DNA of 64,000 bases. Origin: Comamonadaceae bacterium. Lineage in GTDB: Bacteria; Pseudomonadota; Gammaproteobacteria; Burkholderiales; Burkholderiaceae_C. Positions within the stretch are counted from its first letter, which is position 1; each line of letters starts with the position of its first letter. The notes below the pieces were generated by a model that saw only the letters and a list, made by a program, of their open reading frames with translations, ran no database searches and was not told where the DNA came from. Below, in pieces: positions 26,042 through 34,328 of the stretch. The translations under genes and the position numbers were made by a program. The stretch lies in assembly GCA_021299875.1 (NCBI GenBank), contig JAJTEW010000001.1, positions 124,001 through 188,000 on the forward strand. The letters are read 5' to 3'.

Positions 26042-26506
26042 ATGAAGCGCCTGGCCTGCCTGCTTTGCGCCAGCACGGCCGCTCTGACGGTCCACGCCGA
26101 GTTCGATGCCAGCCGCCTGTGGGTCAATGCTGGGTTTTACTCGGCCCACTTTGATACCCATAAAGGCTTGCGCAACGCCAACCCCGGCATCGGCCTGGAG
26201 TACCGCCTCGACCCCACTTGGTCAGCCACCGCCGGGCGCTTTCGCAACAGCGACAACGCCGACTCCAGCTATGTGGGGGTCTATTACCAACCGTGGACTT
26301 ATGGCGGGGTCAAATGGGGTGGGGTGATCGGTGCCTTCAATGGCTACCCGAATGCGTTCAGCGGCGGCTGGTTCCCGGCGGTCATACCCACCGCCACCTT
26401 GGAAAGCGGCCACTGGGGTTTGAATGTGGCGCTGGTTCCACCGATCAAAGACCGCCTGTACGGTGCGGTGAGCTTTCAGCTCAAGTACAGGTTTCGCGCT
26501 GACTGA
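26042..26506 (+). CDS. Exported beta-rich protein of unknown function
   Basis: 154 aa with a signal peptide (MKRLACLLCASTAALTVHA) and alternating aromatic/glycine strands (SRLWVNAGFYSAHF, GIGLEYRLDPTWSATAG, SSYVGVYYQPWTYGG) ending in the aromatic-rich strand AVSFQLKYRFRAD. The pattern suggests a small outer-membrane beta-barrel or a periplasmic beta-sheet protein, but I recognise no family motif. It begins 19 bases after hemL and may be read from the same transcript. Confidence 0.8.
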   Translation: MKRLACLLCASTAALTVHAEFDASRLWVNAGFYSAHFDTHKGLRNANPGIGLEYRLDPTWSATAGRFRNSDNADSSYVGVYYQPWTYGGVKWGGVIGAFNGYPNAFSGGWFPAVIPTATLESGHWGLNVALVPPIKDRLYGAVSFQLKYRFRAD

Positions 26507-26529
26507 GGCTGGCGAGCCTTCCGCCGACA

Positions 26530-27009
26530 CTAGGCCGGATCGGACCCCGACGCCATCGGCACAAAGCTGGCCCGCGCCTCGGTGTCCAGTTGGGTGTTGA
26601 GCATCAACAACAGGCCCATGAACTGCTCACGCTGGGCGGCGTCGAACGGACTCAACAAGGTTTCATAGGCTTGCTGAACTGGCTGACTCGCTAGGCGCAG
26701 TAGCTCTTTGCCCTCGGGTGTCAGGCGCACGGCCATCTGCCTGCGGTTGTCGGGCGACACGGCGCGTTGGCAAAAGCCCCGGTCTTCCAGTCCCTTGATC
26801 ACCCGCAGCACGGTGACTTTGTCAAAAGCCAATGCCCGCGCCAAACTCGATTGGTCAATGCCCGGATGGTCTTGCATCACGCGCAAAACGCCGTATTGCG
26901 CTGGCGTCAAGCCCAAGTCGGCGCAGGCCCTCTCAAAAATCGAGGCCGAGATTTGGTGCGCTCTGCGCAGCAAAAATCCCGGGCGTTGGTAAAGATCGTG
27001 TGTGGCCAT
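26530..27009 (-). CDS. MarR-family transcriptional regulator
   Basis: 159 aa winged-helix repressor. RRAHQISASIFERACADLGLTPAQ leads into the HTH with GIDQSSLARALAFDKVTVLRVIKGLEDRGF, then the wing SPDNRRQMAVRLTPEGKELL. Related proteins often respond to aromatic acids. Divergent from the Bug receptor gene, with an operator-like site between them that also occurs before the broken hydroxylase gene, suggesting one small regulon. Confidence 0.9.
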   Translation of the reverse strand: MATHDLYQRPGFLLRRAHQISASIFERACADLGLTPAQYGVLRVMQDHPGIDQSSLARALAFDKVTVLRVIKGLEDRGFCQRAVSPDNRRQMAVRLTPEGKELLRLASQPVQQAYETLLSPFDAAQREQFMGLLLMLNTQLDTEARASFVPMASGSDPA

Positions 27010-27057
27010 GAGGCAGGGATTCTATGGATGAGCGGCATCTACCGGTTCGACAATAAT

Positions 27058-27073
27058 CGTTGGCATACTAACG
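27058..27073. promoter_or_regulatory. Operator-like site, copy 1 (MarR/Bug intergenic)
   Basis: CGTTGGCATACTAACG is an imperfect 16-bp dyad 16 bases before the Bug start and 48 before the MarR start. It matches the site at 29240-29255 in the same orientation at 12 of 16 positions. Confidence 0.55.
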
Positions 27074-27089
27074 CATGGAGAGCCTGCCA

Positions 27090-28073
27090 ATGAACCCGTC
27101 ACGCCGACACGTCTCAGCCCTTTTGGGCGCTGGTCTTTGCATGGGGGTCGCTTCCCCTTTGGCTTGGGCCCAAAGCGCTGCCAACCCAGGCCCGCTCAAA
27201 CTGATCGTGCCTTTCACACCCGGCACCGGCATTGACCTGATCGCACGCACCTTGGGGCCCAAACTGTCGCAACGCCTGAACCGCCCTGTCGTGGTCGAGA
27301 ACCGTGTGGGCGCTTCGGGCAACATCGGCACCGAGGCGGTGGTGCGCTCTGCCCCAGATGGTTCCACCTTGTTGGTGAGCGTCAACACGCTGGTGATGAA
27401 CCGCGCCCTCTACCCGGGTTTGACTTTCGATCCCGTCAAGGACCTTGCCGCGGTATCGCAAACCAGCTGGGGACAACTCTTGCTGGTGACCCCCGCGCAA
27501 TCGGGCTACAAAACCGCTGGAGAGTTTGTCGCCGCGCTGCGCAAACAGCCAGGTCGGCTCAATTACGCATCACCTGGTGTGGGCACGCCCCATCACCTGT
27601 CGATGGAATTGTTCAAAAGCACGGCCCAGGTTTTCTTGACCCACATTCCCTATCGCGGCACCGGCCCGGCCGTGACCGACTTGCTCGGTGGCCAAGTCGA
27701 CGCCATGTTCTTGCCTATCCATGTGGCCTTGCCACACATTCGCTCGGGTCGTCTGACGGCTTTGGGCATCGGCAGCGACAAACGCCATGCCTTGCTGCCC
27801 GACCTGCCCACCTTGGCAGAAGCCAAAGCGGGCAACGTCAACGTGGACATGTGGTTTGGCATGTTTGCCCCCAAAGGCACACCGGCCGAGATCGTCAACC
27901 TCTACAACCGCGAAATCAACCTGCTGCTCAGCAGCGACGATGTCAAAAAGGCTTTTGTCTCTCAGGGCATGGACCCGAGCGGCAGCACACCTCAAGCCTT
28001 TGCGCAACTGGTTGAACGCGATGCCGAACGTTGGGCGCGCTTGATCAAAGACCAAGGCATCAAGGCCGACTGA
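27090..28073 (+). CDS. Bug/TctC-family periplasmic solute-binding receptor (copy 1)
   Basis: 327 aa receptor that binds a carboxylate or aromatic acid in the periplasm. ATG 27090 has GGAGAG seven bases upstream; the ATG 15 bases earlier lacks a leader. The signal has twin arginine (SRRHVSALLGAGLCMGV). Bug signatures: LIVPFTPGTGIDLIAR, VVENRVGASGNIGTE, and LNYASPGVGTPHHLSMELF with THIPYRGTGPAVTDLLGGQ. No TctA/TctB membrane subunits are nearby. Next to a hydroxylase pseudogene and a MarR gene, so it may have supplied the hydroxylase substrate. Confidence 0.92.
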   Translation: MNPSRRHVSALLGAGLCMGVASPLAWAQSAANPGPLKLIVPFTPGTGIDLIARTLGPKLSQRLNRPVVVENRVGASGNIGTEAVVRSAPDGSTLLVSVNTLVMNRALYPGLTFDPVKDLAAVSQTSWGQLLLVTPAQSGYKTAGEFVAALRKQPGRLNYASPGVGTPHHLSMELFKSTAQVFLTHIPYRGTGPAVTDLLGGQVDAMFLPIHVALPHIRSGRLTALGIGSDKRHALLPDLPTLAEAKAGNVNVDMWFGMFAPKGTPAEIVNLYNREINLLLSSDDVKKAFVSQGMDPSGSTPQAFAQLVERDAERWARLIKDQGIKAD

Positions 28074-28088
28074 TTCAGCTGGCAGGAG

Positions 28089-28113
28089 CGGCTGGGCTGC
28101 ATCGGCCCAGCCG
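28089..28113. terminator. Hairpin between Bug gene and hydroxylase pseudogene
   Basis: CGGCTGGGC (28089-28097) and GCCCAGCCG (28105-28113) are perfect 9-bp arms around a seven-base loop in the 42-bp gap between two convergent genes. No T-run follows. Confidence 0.6.
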
Positions 28114-28115
28114 GT

Positions 28116-29218
28116 TCAACCTGCTTGGCTCATCAGGTCAACATTCATAGGGTCGTAGGGGTACAACCAGTTGTTGCGTGACGCGGCAATGTTACGGTCT
28201 TTGAAGGCTTGCTTCATTTGCTGCGCATCGGCGATGTGGTACAGGTCGCCCATCTCAGTGGACTCTCGCACCACGCGTGCAGCGCGGGGTGCACGGTGGT
28301 TTTGAAAGGCCTGCAAAGCCTCTGCCATGGGCATGTCGAGCGCCAAGGCCCGGCTCAGCACCGCCGCGTCTTCGATCGCCATGGCTGCACCCTGTGCCAT
28401 GTAGGGCAAGGTGGGGTGCACCGCATCGCCCAGCAAAGCCACACGGTCTGTGCACCAGTTCATCACCGGCTTGCGGTTGTTCAAGGCCCAGCGGAAGCAT
28501 TGGTCACGGTCCACGTTGTCAATCGCCGCCCGCACGATCGGGTGCCAGCCGGCATAGTCTTGGTCCAACTCTTCCCATGGCTGGCGCGAGGTCCAGGATT
28601 CTTCTTCCCCGGGCCGCTCGACGCAACCCACAAAATTGCGGGCGCAATGCGCTCGATGGGGATGGCCAGACGCCAAGCCACCTGCCCAGTGAACACCGGA
28701 GGATCGGCATCCACCACATGCTTGCGCACCACCGACTTGATGCCGTCCGAACCCACCACCAAATTCGCCCTGACCTGGCGACCGTCCTCGAACACGATCG
28801 AGGCGCTGTGCTCGTCTTCCAGCACTTCGATCGCCCTGTAGCCCAACTGCAAAGCCTGCGGGTCCAGTTGCTCGACCACTTCAAGCAAGGCAGCGTGCAG
28901 GTCAACCCGGTGGATTTGGTAATAAGGATGTCCATGTCTTTGGGCATGGTCTTCGCCCAACTTGATCTCGTGCAGCAGCTCGCCCGAGTCAAAGCGTCGG
29001 AACTCAAACGCAGTGGGTTTGACGGCTTGGGCTTCGAGGCGGTCTTTCAGGCCCAGGTGGTAAAGGACTTTGACCGCGTTGGCACTCATTTGCACGGCAG
29101 CGCCGATTTCACCCACATGACGGGCCTGTTCGTAAATGCGCACGCGGTGCCCATCGCGCAACAAACAAGCCGCGGCTGTCAAGCCGCCGATCCCCCCGCC
29201 GACCAGTGCGATGTCCAT
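28116..29218 (-). pseudogene. FAD-dependent aromatic-ring hydroxylase, disrupted by internal deletion
   Basis: Relic of a salicylate / 3-hydroxybenzoate hydroxylase-type flavoprotein. The 5' part (ATG 29218) has the FAD fold ALVGGGIGGLTAAACLL, VGEIGAAVQMSANAVKVL and VVGSDGIKSVVRK, and reads in frame to RLAIPIERIAP. The 3' part, in another frame, resumes at NFVGCVERPG and carries LLGDAVHPTLPYMAQGAAMAIEDA and the normal C-terminus to residue DLMSQAG. In intact homologues roughly 30-40 residues separate these two points, so a non-triplet deletion near 28640 has removed them and shifted the frame. Both halves are otherwise undecayed, so the event is recent. A sequencing or assembly error is possible but would not explain the missing residues. 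Confidence 0.85.
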
Positions 29219-29239
29219 GGTTTGACTCCTGATTTACAT

Positions 29240-29255
29240 CGTTAGCATGCTACCA
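29240..29255. promoter_or_regulatory. Operator-like site, copy 2 (before hydroxylase pseudogene)
   Basis: CGTTAGCATGCTACCA, with the perfect 10-bp core TAGCATGCTA, lies 21 bases upstream of the pseudogene ATG. It matches 12 of 16 positions of the site at 27058-27073. Confidence 0.5.
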
Positions 29256-29303
29256 GAAGCCCAACATCCCCGATCGCACCACGGCCTCAGAGAATGGCGC
29301 CTC

Positions 29304-29366
29304 TTAGCTCAACACCAAACAACGCGCCAGCCCGAAGCGCTCAAAGTCGCGGTCGAAAGTGACCAT
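29304..29366 (-). pseudogene. C-terminal remnant of a PIN-domain (VapC-like) toxin
   Basis: A 20-codon minus-strand reading (MVTFDRDFERFGLARCLVLS, then TAA) matches the end of PIN-domain ribonucleases, where TFDRDF carries the last catalytic acidic residue. Nothing upstream continues the protein and no antitoxin gene is present, so only the tail survives. It sits at the left edge of the accessory segment, a likely scar of gene turnover. Called from a short match, so uncertain. Confidence 0.45.
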
Positions 29367-29458
29367 GCGCCTGCACAGATCTGACCCAGTAAAACAGCGA
29401 TAATTCGCCCCTGCACTCACGTCCGGTCCGGGCGATTGCCCCGCCAACCAGAGCCTCC

Positions 29459-29785
29459 ATGAAAAAGAACTATCCCCTGCAAGCCGAAGGCAAGCACCCC
29501 GACCGTGTGCTCGAAGCCGTCAAGCACGACATCCGCAAATATTTCAAGCGCGAGCGCAATCGGGACGTGCCCAAGGGCGTGGATTTTTGGGACTTTGACT
29601 GCAAAGTGGGCCTGAGCGCCGAAACCGCCCAAGTGGTGCGCGTCAGCGGTGTGATCGAAGCCGTAGACGCCGCTGCCAAAACCGGGGCCACCTCGGTGTA
29701 TGTGGAGATTTTGAGCAAGCACGGGGTGCGGGTGCTCAAGGCGCAAGACGACTACGAAGAGCCTCAGCAAGACGCTCAATATTGA
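29459..29785 (+). CDS. Small conserved protein, DUF6172-like
   Basis: 108 aa, basic N-terminal half (KKNYPLQAEGKHPDRVLEAV, RKYFKRERNR) and a beta-rich second half (DFWDFDCKVG, AQVVRVSGVIEAVDAA, SVYVEILSKHGVRVLKAQ). It resembles the DUF6172 family, for which I know no function. It ends 37 bases before the restriction-modification gene, same strand, so it may be transcribed with it, though an AT-rich promoter-like stretch lies between. Confidence 0.75.
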   Translation: MKKNYPLQAEGKHPDRVLEAVKHDIRKYFKRERNRDVPKGVDFWDFDCKVGLSAETAQVVRVSGVIEAVDAAAKTGATSVYVEILSKHGVRVLKAQDDYEEPQQDAQY

Positions 29786-29822
29786 ATAAAAAGTAGTTAT
29801 TTTGGGGTCTATGATATGAATC

Positions 29823-32800
29823 ATGGACCCCACAAATACAACAGACCCGCGCACCGAGCAATTCATCCAGCGCTGGCATCAAGCGGCTGGCAGCGAACTG
29901 GCTACCGCTCAAAGTTTCGTCATCGAACTGTGTGAGTTGTTGGGGGTCGAACGGCCCCACGCCACGGCCGATCAAGACTACATGTTTGAGCGCCCGCTCA
30001 AAGAGGGGCACAGCGACGGCAGCGAAAGTGACCGCCGCGTGGACTGCTACAAACGCGGCCACTTCATTCTCGAAGCCAAAAAAGTCAACACCGGCAACCA
30101 CACCAAAAGCTACAGCCACACCCTGATGGGCGCACACGCCCAAGCGCAAAACTACGCCCGCGCTTTGCCAGCCGCCGAAGGACGCCCGCCCATCATCTTG
30201 GTGGTCGATGTGGGCCAAGTCATCCAACTGTTCGCCGAGTTCAGCCGCACGGGTGGCAACTACATCCCATATCCCGATCCACGCAGTTACCAGATCAAAC
30301 TTCAAGACCTGCGCGACCACAAAATCCGCCAACGTCTGCACCTGATCTGGACCGACCCCATGGCGCTGGACCCCAGCCGCACCAACGCCAAAGTCACCCG
30401 GCAAGTGGCCAGCGTGCTGGCCAGCGTGGCCAAAAGCCTGGAAGCCGACGGCCACCCGCCGCACCAAGTGGGCGCCTTCCTCACGCGCTGCCTGTTCAGC
30501 ATGTTTGCCGAAGACGTAGGCCTTCTGCCCGCCAGCGAAAAAGGTGAAGGCAAAGGTGCCTTCACTGAACTGCTGCAAACCCACCGCCAGCAGCCACCCA
30601 CTTTGCAGCGCATGCTGCAAGCCCTGTGGGCCGACATGGACCGGGGCGGCTTCAGCGCCGCACTGGCCCGCGAAGTGCTCAAGTTCAATGGCAAACTGTT
30701 CAAAGCCTCTCAATCCGAAGGTTACGCCCTGCCCCTGCACCGCAGCCAAATCGACAGCCTGCTTGAAACCGCGAAAGCCAATTGGACCGAGGTGGAGCCC
30801 GCGATCTTTGGCACCCTGCTCGAACGCGCCCTGGACCCGGACGAACGCCACGCCCTGGGTGCGCACTTCACACCCCGCGCCTATGTGGACCGGCTGGTCG
30901 TCCCCACCGTCATCGACCCGCTGCGTGCCGAATGGAGCGATACACAAGCCGCCACCCTTGTTCTGATGGGCGAGCACGACGCCCTGAACGCCGAGGCCGA
31001 CCAACTGACGGACGGATTGGCCCAGCAACAAAAGACCGAACGCCGAGGCAAAGCCAAAGCCCAAAACGAGTTGGATGCCATCGACAAACTGCGGGCCAGC
31101 GCCCGCGCCAAAAGGCGCGAAGCCATCCAGACCGTCAAAGCATTTCACCACCGTCTGTGCACCGTGCGCGTGCTCGACCCGGCATGCGGCAGTGGCAATT
31201 TTTTGTACGTGACGCTGGAACACCTCAAACGCTTGGAAGGCGAAGTGCTCAACCAGCTGGAGGCGCTGGACAACAGCCAAAACAGCCTGAATCTGGAAGG
31301 TGAAACTGTCAGCCTGCAACAACTGCTGGGCATCGAGATCAACAGCCGCGCCGCCGCGCTGGCCGAGCTGGTGCTGTGGATCGGCTACCTGCAGTGGCAA
31401 GCCCGCACCGTGGGCGTGGGCAACATCGCCGAGCCGGTGGTGCACGACTACGGCAACATCCAAAACCGCGACGCTGTGCTGGCCTACGACAGCACCGAAC
31501 CGCTGAAAGATGGAGCCGGGCAAATCGTCACCCGCTGGGACAGCAAGACCTTTAAGCCGCACCCCGTGACCGGGCTGAACGTGCCCGACGAATCAGCACA
31601 GGTGGTGCAGATGCGTTACATCAAGCCGCGCAAGGCGCAGTGGCCCCGGGTGCATTTCATTGTGGGCAACCCGCCCTTCATTGGGGCCAGCACCATGCGC
31701 GCCGCCTTGGGTGACGGTTATGTGGACGCGTTGCGCAGCAGCTGGCCCGAAGTGCCCGAAAGCGCCGACTTGGTCATGTACTGGTGGCACCAAGCCGCAC
31801 AGACCGTGAGTGCGGACCAAGCTCAGCGCTTTGGCTTCATCACCACCAACAGCATCAAACAAACCTTCAACCGCCGCGTGATGCAGGCCGCGTTGGACAA
31901 GCCAGAAAAGCCTCTGTCACTGATCTTTGCCGTGGCCGACCACCCTTGGGTGGACGGAGCCAACGGCGCAGCCGTGCGCATCGCCATGACCGCCGCGCAA
32001 GCGGGCGAGCACACCGGCCGCTTGCTCACGGTGCAAAACGAAACCCCACAAGACGATGGCGAAGTGGCCGTGACCCTGAGCGAAGCCCAAGGCCTGCTGC
32101 ACGCGGACTTGCGCATTGGGGCCAATGTGGCAGCGGCCAAACCGTTGCAGGCCAACTTAGGACTGAGCAACCGGGGCGTTCAGTTGTTTGGCGCAGGCTT
32201 CATCGTCACCCGAGCAGAGGCTGTGCAACTGGGCCTGGGCACGGTGCCCGGGCTTGAAAAACACATTCGCGAATACCGCAACGGCCGCGACCTGACGGCT
32301 AGCCCTCGCAATGTGATGGTGATTGACATGTTTGGGCTGAGTGCCGAAGAGTTGCGGCAGAAGTATCCGGCTGCTTATCAGTGGTTGCTGGAAAAGGTGA
32401 AGCCTGAGCGCGACCAGAACAACCGTGCGACATACCGAGATAACTGGTGGTTTTTTGGTGAGCCCCGGAAAGTTCTACGTCACCAACTTCAGGGCCTGCC
32501 GCGCTACATCGCCACGGTAGAAACCACCAAACACCGCGTCTTTCAATTCCTCCACGACACCGTTCTGCCCGACAACAAGCTGGTGGCCATTGCACTTCAG
32601 GACGCGTATCAACTGGGCGTGTTGTCCAGCAGTCTGCACACGCCATGGGCGCTGTCTGCAGGCAGCTGGCTAGGCGTAGGCAATGACCCGGTTTATGTCA
32701 AAACCCGCTGCTTTGAAACCTTCCCCTTCCCCGCCGAAGTCACTGGCCTCACGCACGCGCTGTCCGAGCGCATCCGCCATCTGGCCGAGCAGCTCGACGC

Positions 32801-33470
32801 ACACCGCAAAACCCAGCAAGCCGCGCACCCCGACCTGACGCTCACCGGCATGTACAACGTGCTGGAAAAACTGCGCAGCGGCGAAGCCCTGAGTGCCAAA
32901 GACAAAACCATGCACCAGCAAGGCTTGGTGAGCGTGCTGCGCACCCTGCACGACGAACTCGACGCCGCCGTGCTGGCGGCCTACGGCTGGCAAGACCTCG
33001 GCCCCGTGCCACAAAAAGACGAAGCAGCCCGCGCCGCATGGACCGACGCCCTGCTGCAACGCCTGGTGGACCTGAACACCCGCCGCGCCGCCGAAGAAGC
33101 CACCGGCACCGTGCGCTGGCTGCGCCCCGAATACCAAAACCCGCCCAAGCCCGTCCAAACCGCCACCCACGAACAAACCACCATGGACCTGCCTGGCGCA
33201 GAGATGCCCGACAGCACAGAAGACGACGAAGCCCCGACCAGCGCCACCAAGCCTGTCACCCAACAAGCCTGGCCCGCCACCCTGCCCGAACAGATCAAAG
33301 CTGTCGCCGACATCCTCAGCGCCGCACCCTCAGCACTCGACCTGGACGCCATCGCCGCCCACTTCAAAGGCCGAGGCCGCTGGCGCGAGCGCCTGCCGAT
33401 GATTCTGGACACGCTGGTGGCAATTGGGCGGGTACGAACCGTAGGCAAGGGAGGTTGGGCAAATGTCTAA
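29823..33470 (+). CDS. Single-chain restriction-modification enzyme, MmeI-like (type IIL)
   Basis: 1,215 aa. N-terminal nuclease with D74 and E84-A-K86 (D-x9-E-x-K, the MmeI arrangement) in RRVDCYKRGHFILEAKK. A helical connector holds FGTLLERALDPDERHALGAHFTP. An adenine-methyltransferase core follows, with SAM motif DPACGSGNFLYV near 451 and catalytic NPPF near 616. Target-recognition region about 750-1000. The C-terminal tail past 1,150 looks like a winged helix (LDLDAIAAHFKGRGRWRERL), an extension over the 919-residue MmeI. One protein would methylate one strand and cut at a distance. TATGAT (29810-29815) seven bases before ATG and no ribosome-binding site suggest a leaderless transcript. 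Overlaps the DUF2971 gene by eight bases. Confidence 0.88.
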   Translation: MDPTNTTDPRTEQFIQRWHQAAGSELATAQSFVIELCELLGVERPHATADQDYMFERPLKEGHSDGSESDRRVDCYKRGHFILEAKKVNTGNHTKSYSHTLMGAHAQAQNYARALPAAEGRPPIILVVDVGQVIQLFAEFSRTGGNYIPYPDPRSYQIKLQDLRDHKIRQRLHLIWTDPMALDPSRTNAKVTRQVASVLASVAKSLEADGHPPHQVGAFLTRCLFSMFAEDVGLLPASEKGEGKGAFTELLQTHRQQPPTLQRMLQALWADMDRGGFSAALAREVLKFNGKLFKASQSEGYALPLHRSQIDSLLETAKANWTEVEPAIFGTLLERALDPDERHALGAHFTPRAYVDRLVVPTVIDPLRAEWSDTQAATLVLMGEHDALNAEADQLTDGLAQQQKTERRGKAKAQNELDAIDKLRASARAKRREAIQTVKAFHHRLCTVRVLDPACGSGNFLYVTLEHLKRLEGEVLNQLEALDNSQNSLNLEGETVSLQQLLGIEINSRAAALAELVLWIGYLQWQARTVGVGNIAEPVVHDYGNIQNRDAVLAYDSTEPLKDGAGQIVTRWDSKTFKPHPVTGLNVPDESAQVVQMRYIKPRKAQWPRVHFIVGNPPFIGASTMRAALGDGYVDALRSSWPEVPESADLVMYWWHQAAQTVSADQAQRFGFITTNSIKQTFNRRVMQAALDKPEKPLSLIFAVADHPWVDGANGAAVRIAMTAAQAGEHTGRLLTVQNETPQDDGEVAVTLSEAQGLLHADLRIGANVAAAKPLQANLGLSNRGVQLFGAGFIVTRAEAVQLGLGTVPGLEKHIREYRNGRDLTASPRNVMVIDMFGLSAEELRQKYPAAYQWLLEKVKPERDQNNRATYRDNWWFFGEPRKVLRHQLQGLPRYIATVETTKHRVFQFLHDTVLPDNKLVAIALQDAYQLGVLSSSLHTPWALSAGSWLGVGNDPVYVKTRCFETFPFPAEVTGLTHALSERIRHLAEQLDAHRKTQQAAHPDLTLTGMYNVLEKLRSGEALSAKDKTMHQQGLVSVLRTLHDELDAAVLAAYGWQDLGPVPQKDEAARAAWTDALLQRLVDLNTRRAAEEATGTVRWLRPEYQNPPKPVQTATHEQTTMDLPGAEMPDSTEDDEAPTSATKPVTQQAWPATLPEQIKAVADILSAAPSALDLDAIAAHFKGRGRWRERLPMILDTLVAIGRVRTVGKGGWANV

Positions 33471-34305
33471 AGTCACGAGCAGACCCAAGAGGCTTTACAA
33501 GTACGAAGCTTTCTCCGAGAGAAGCCTGCAAAACCTCAAAGCGCAGGTGATCTTCTTTGGTTCACCCAAAAACTTCAATGACCCCTACGATTGCGCACTC
33601 ACACCGGTCATCACACCACCATCTGACGCAGAGGTTGAGTCGATCAGGACAAGCTTCTTGAATCAGCCATTTTCGAAAAAGGCAATTATCGAATTTCGGA
33701 GACCCTCCACACAAGATCTTCGCGGGATGTTTTTGCGCTCCAGTAAACTCGTTGTCAAGGATGCACAAGAGAGGTTCGCTGCTCGCGGCATCAGCTGCTT
33801 TTCTGAGGTGAATGACGAGTTGCTGATGTGGTCCCACTACGGTGGAAAGTACAAAGGCTTTTGCCTTGAGTTCGACACATCACATCAGCCCTTTGAAAAG
33901 ATGAGGAAAGTAAATTACTCGAAAAAAATGCCACGCATAGACGTTGCAACTTTGCTAATGAAAGACGATTTTTTTGAACACGTCATGGACCTGTTTTCGA
34001 CCAAGTCGACTTCTTGGGCTTATGAACGGGAGTGGCGTGTTTTGCATGCCAAAGCGGGCACCTCTTATCACTACCCTGCTGAATGCCTGACGGGCATCTA
34101 CTTTGGACCAGAAATCAGTTCTGAGGCTCTTGAAATCATCTGCCTTGTTTTGCAGGGTCAAAATCCCTATGTGAGATTCTGGAAAGGTTTCAGAAGCCCG
34201 ACTGAATTTAAAGTGGAGTTCGAGGAATTCGCTTACACCCCATTTTTGAAAGCAAACTCAGGAATGGTCAATTCGAAGGCATCGCCAACAACAGCCGCTC
34301 AATGA
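33463..34305 (+). CDS. DUF2971-domain protein coupled to the restriction enzyme
   Basis: 280 aa. Family features: RLYKYEAFSERSLQNLKAQ, FGSPKNFNDPYDCAL, then ISCFSEVNDELLMWSHYGGKYKGFCLEFD and WAYEREWRVLH. The conserved NDPYD, MWSHY and EREWR clusters look like an enzyme pocket, but activity is not established. Its ATG lies inside the stop of the preceding gene (eight-base overlap), so translation is coupled. The sequence is visibly richer in A+T and Phe/Lys codons than its neighbour, which suggests a different origin. Possible accessory or effector of the restriction system; unproven. Confidence 0.85.
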   Translation: MSKVTSRPKRLYKYEAFSERSLQNLKAQVIFFGSPKNFNDPYDCALTPVITPPSDAEVESIRTSFLNQPFSKKAIIEFRRPSTQDLRGMFLRSSKLVVKDAQERFAARGISCFSEVNDELLMWSHYGGKYKGFCLEFDTSHQPFEKMRKVNYSKKMPRIDVATLLMKDDFFEHVMDLFSTKSTSWAYEREWRVLHAKAGTSYHYPAECLTGIYFGPEISSEALEIICLVLQGQNPYVRFWKGFRSPTEFKVEFEEFAYTPFLKANSGMVNSKASPTTAAQ

Positions 34306-34324
34306 CCTCACCCAGTCATTGAGC
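34297..34324. terminator. Hairpin at the convergent end of the DUF2971 and ATPase genes
   Basis: Perfect 10-bp arms GCTCAATGAC (34297-34306) and GTCATTGAGC (34315-34324) with an eight-base loop, spanning the DUF2971 stop and the 23-bp gap to the ATPase stop. Confidence 0.65.
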
Positions 34325-34328
34325 AGCT

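Noticed and set aside
27090..28073. Bug proteins as tandem duplicates of one gene
   Set aside because: The six receptors share only family motifs and differ elsewhere, so they are old paralogues or separate acquisitions.
29736..31562. A 608-codon minus-strand open frame opposite the restriction enzyme
   Set aside because: Val/Gly/Gln-rich with no motifs; the plus strand encodes a clear nuclease and methylase.
29823..34305. DISARM or BREX defence system
   Set aside because: A methylase-like protein is present, but no DrmA/DrmB helicase, PglZ, BrxC or other core gene is encoded nearby. The nuclease-methylase fusion fits a type IIL enzyme.
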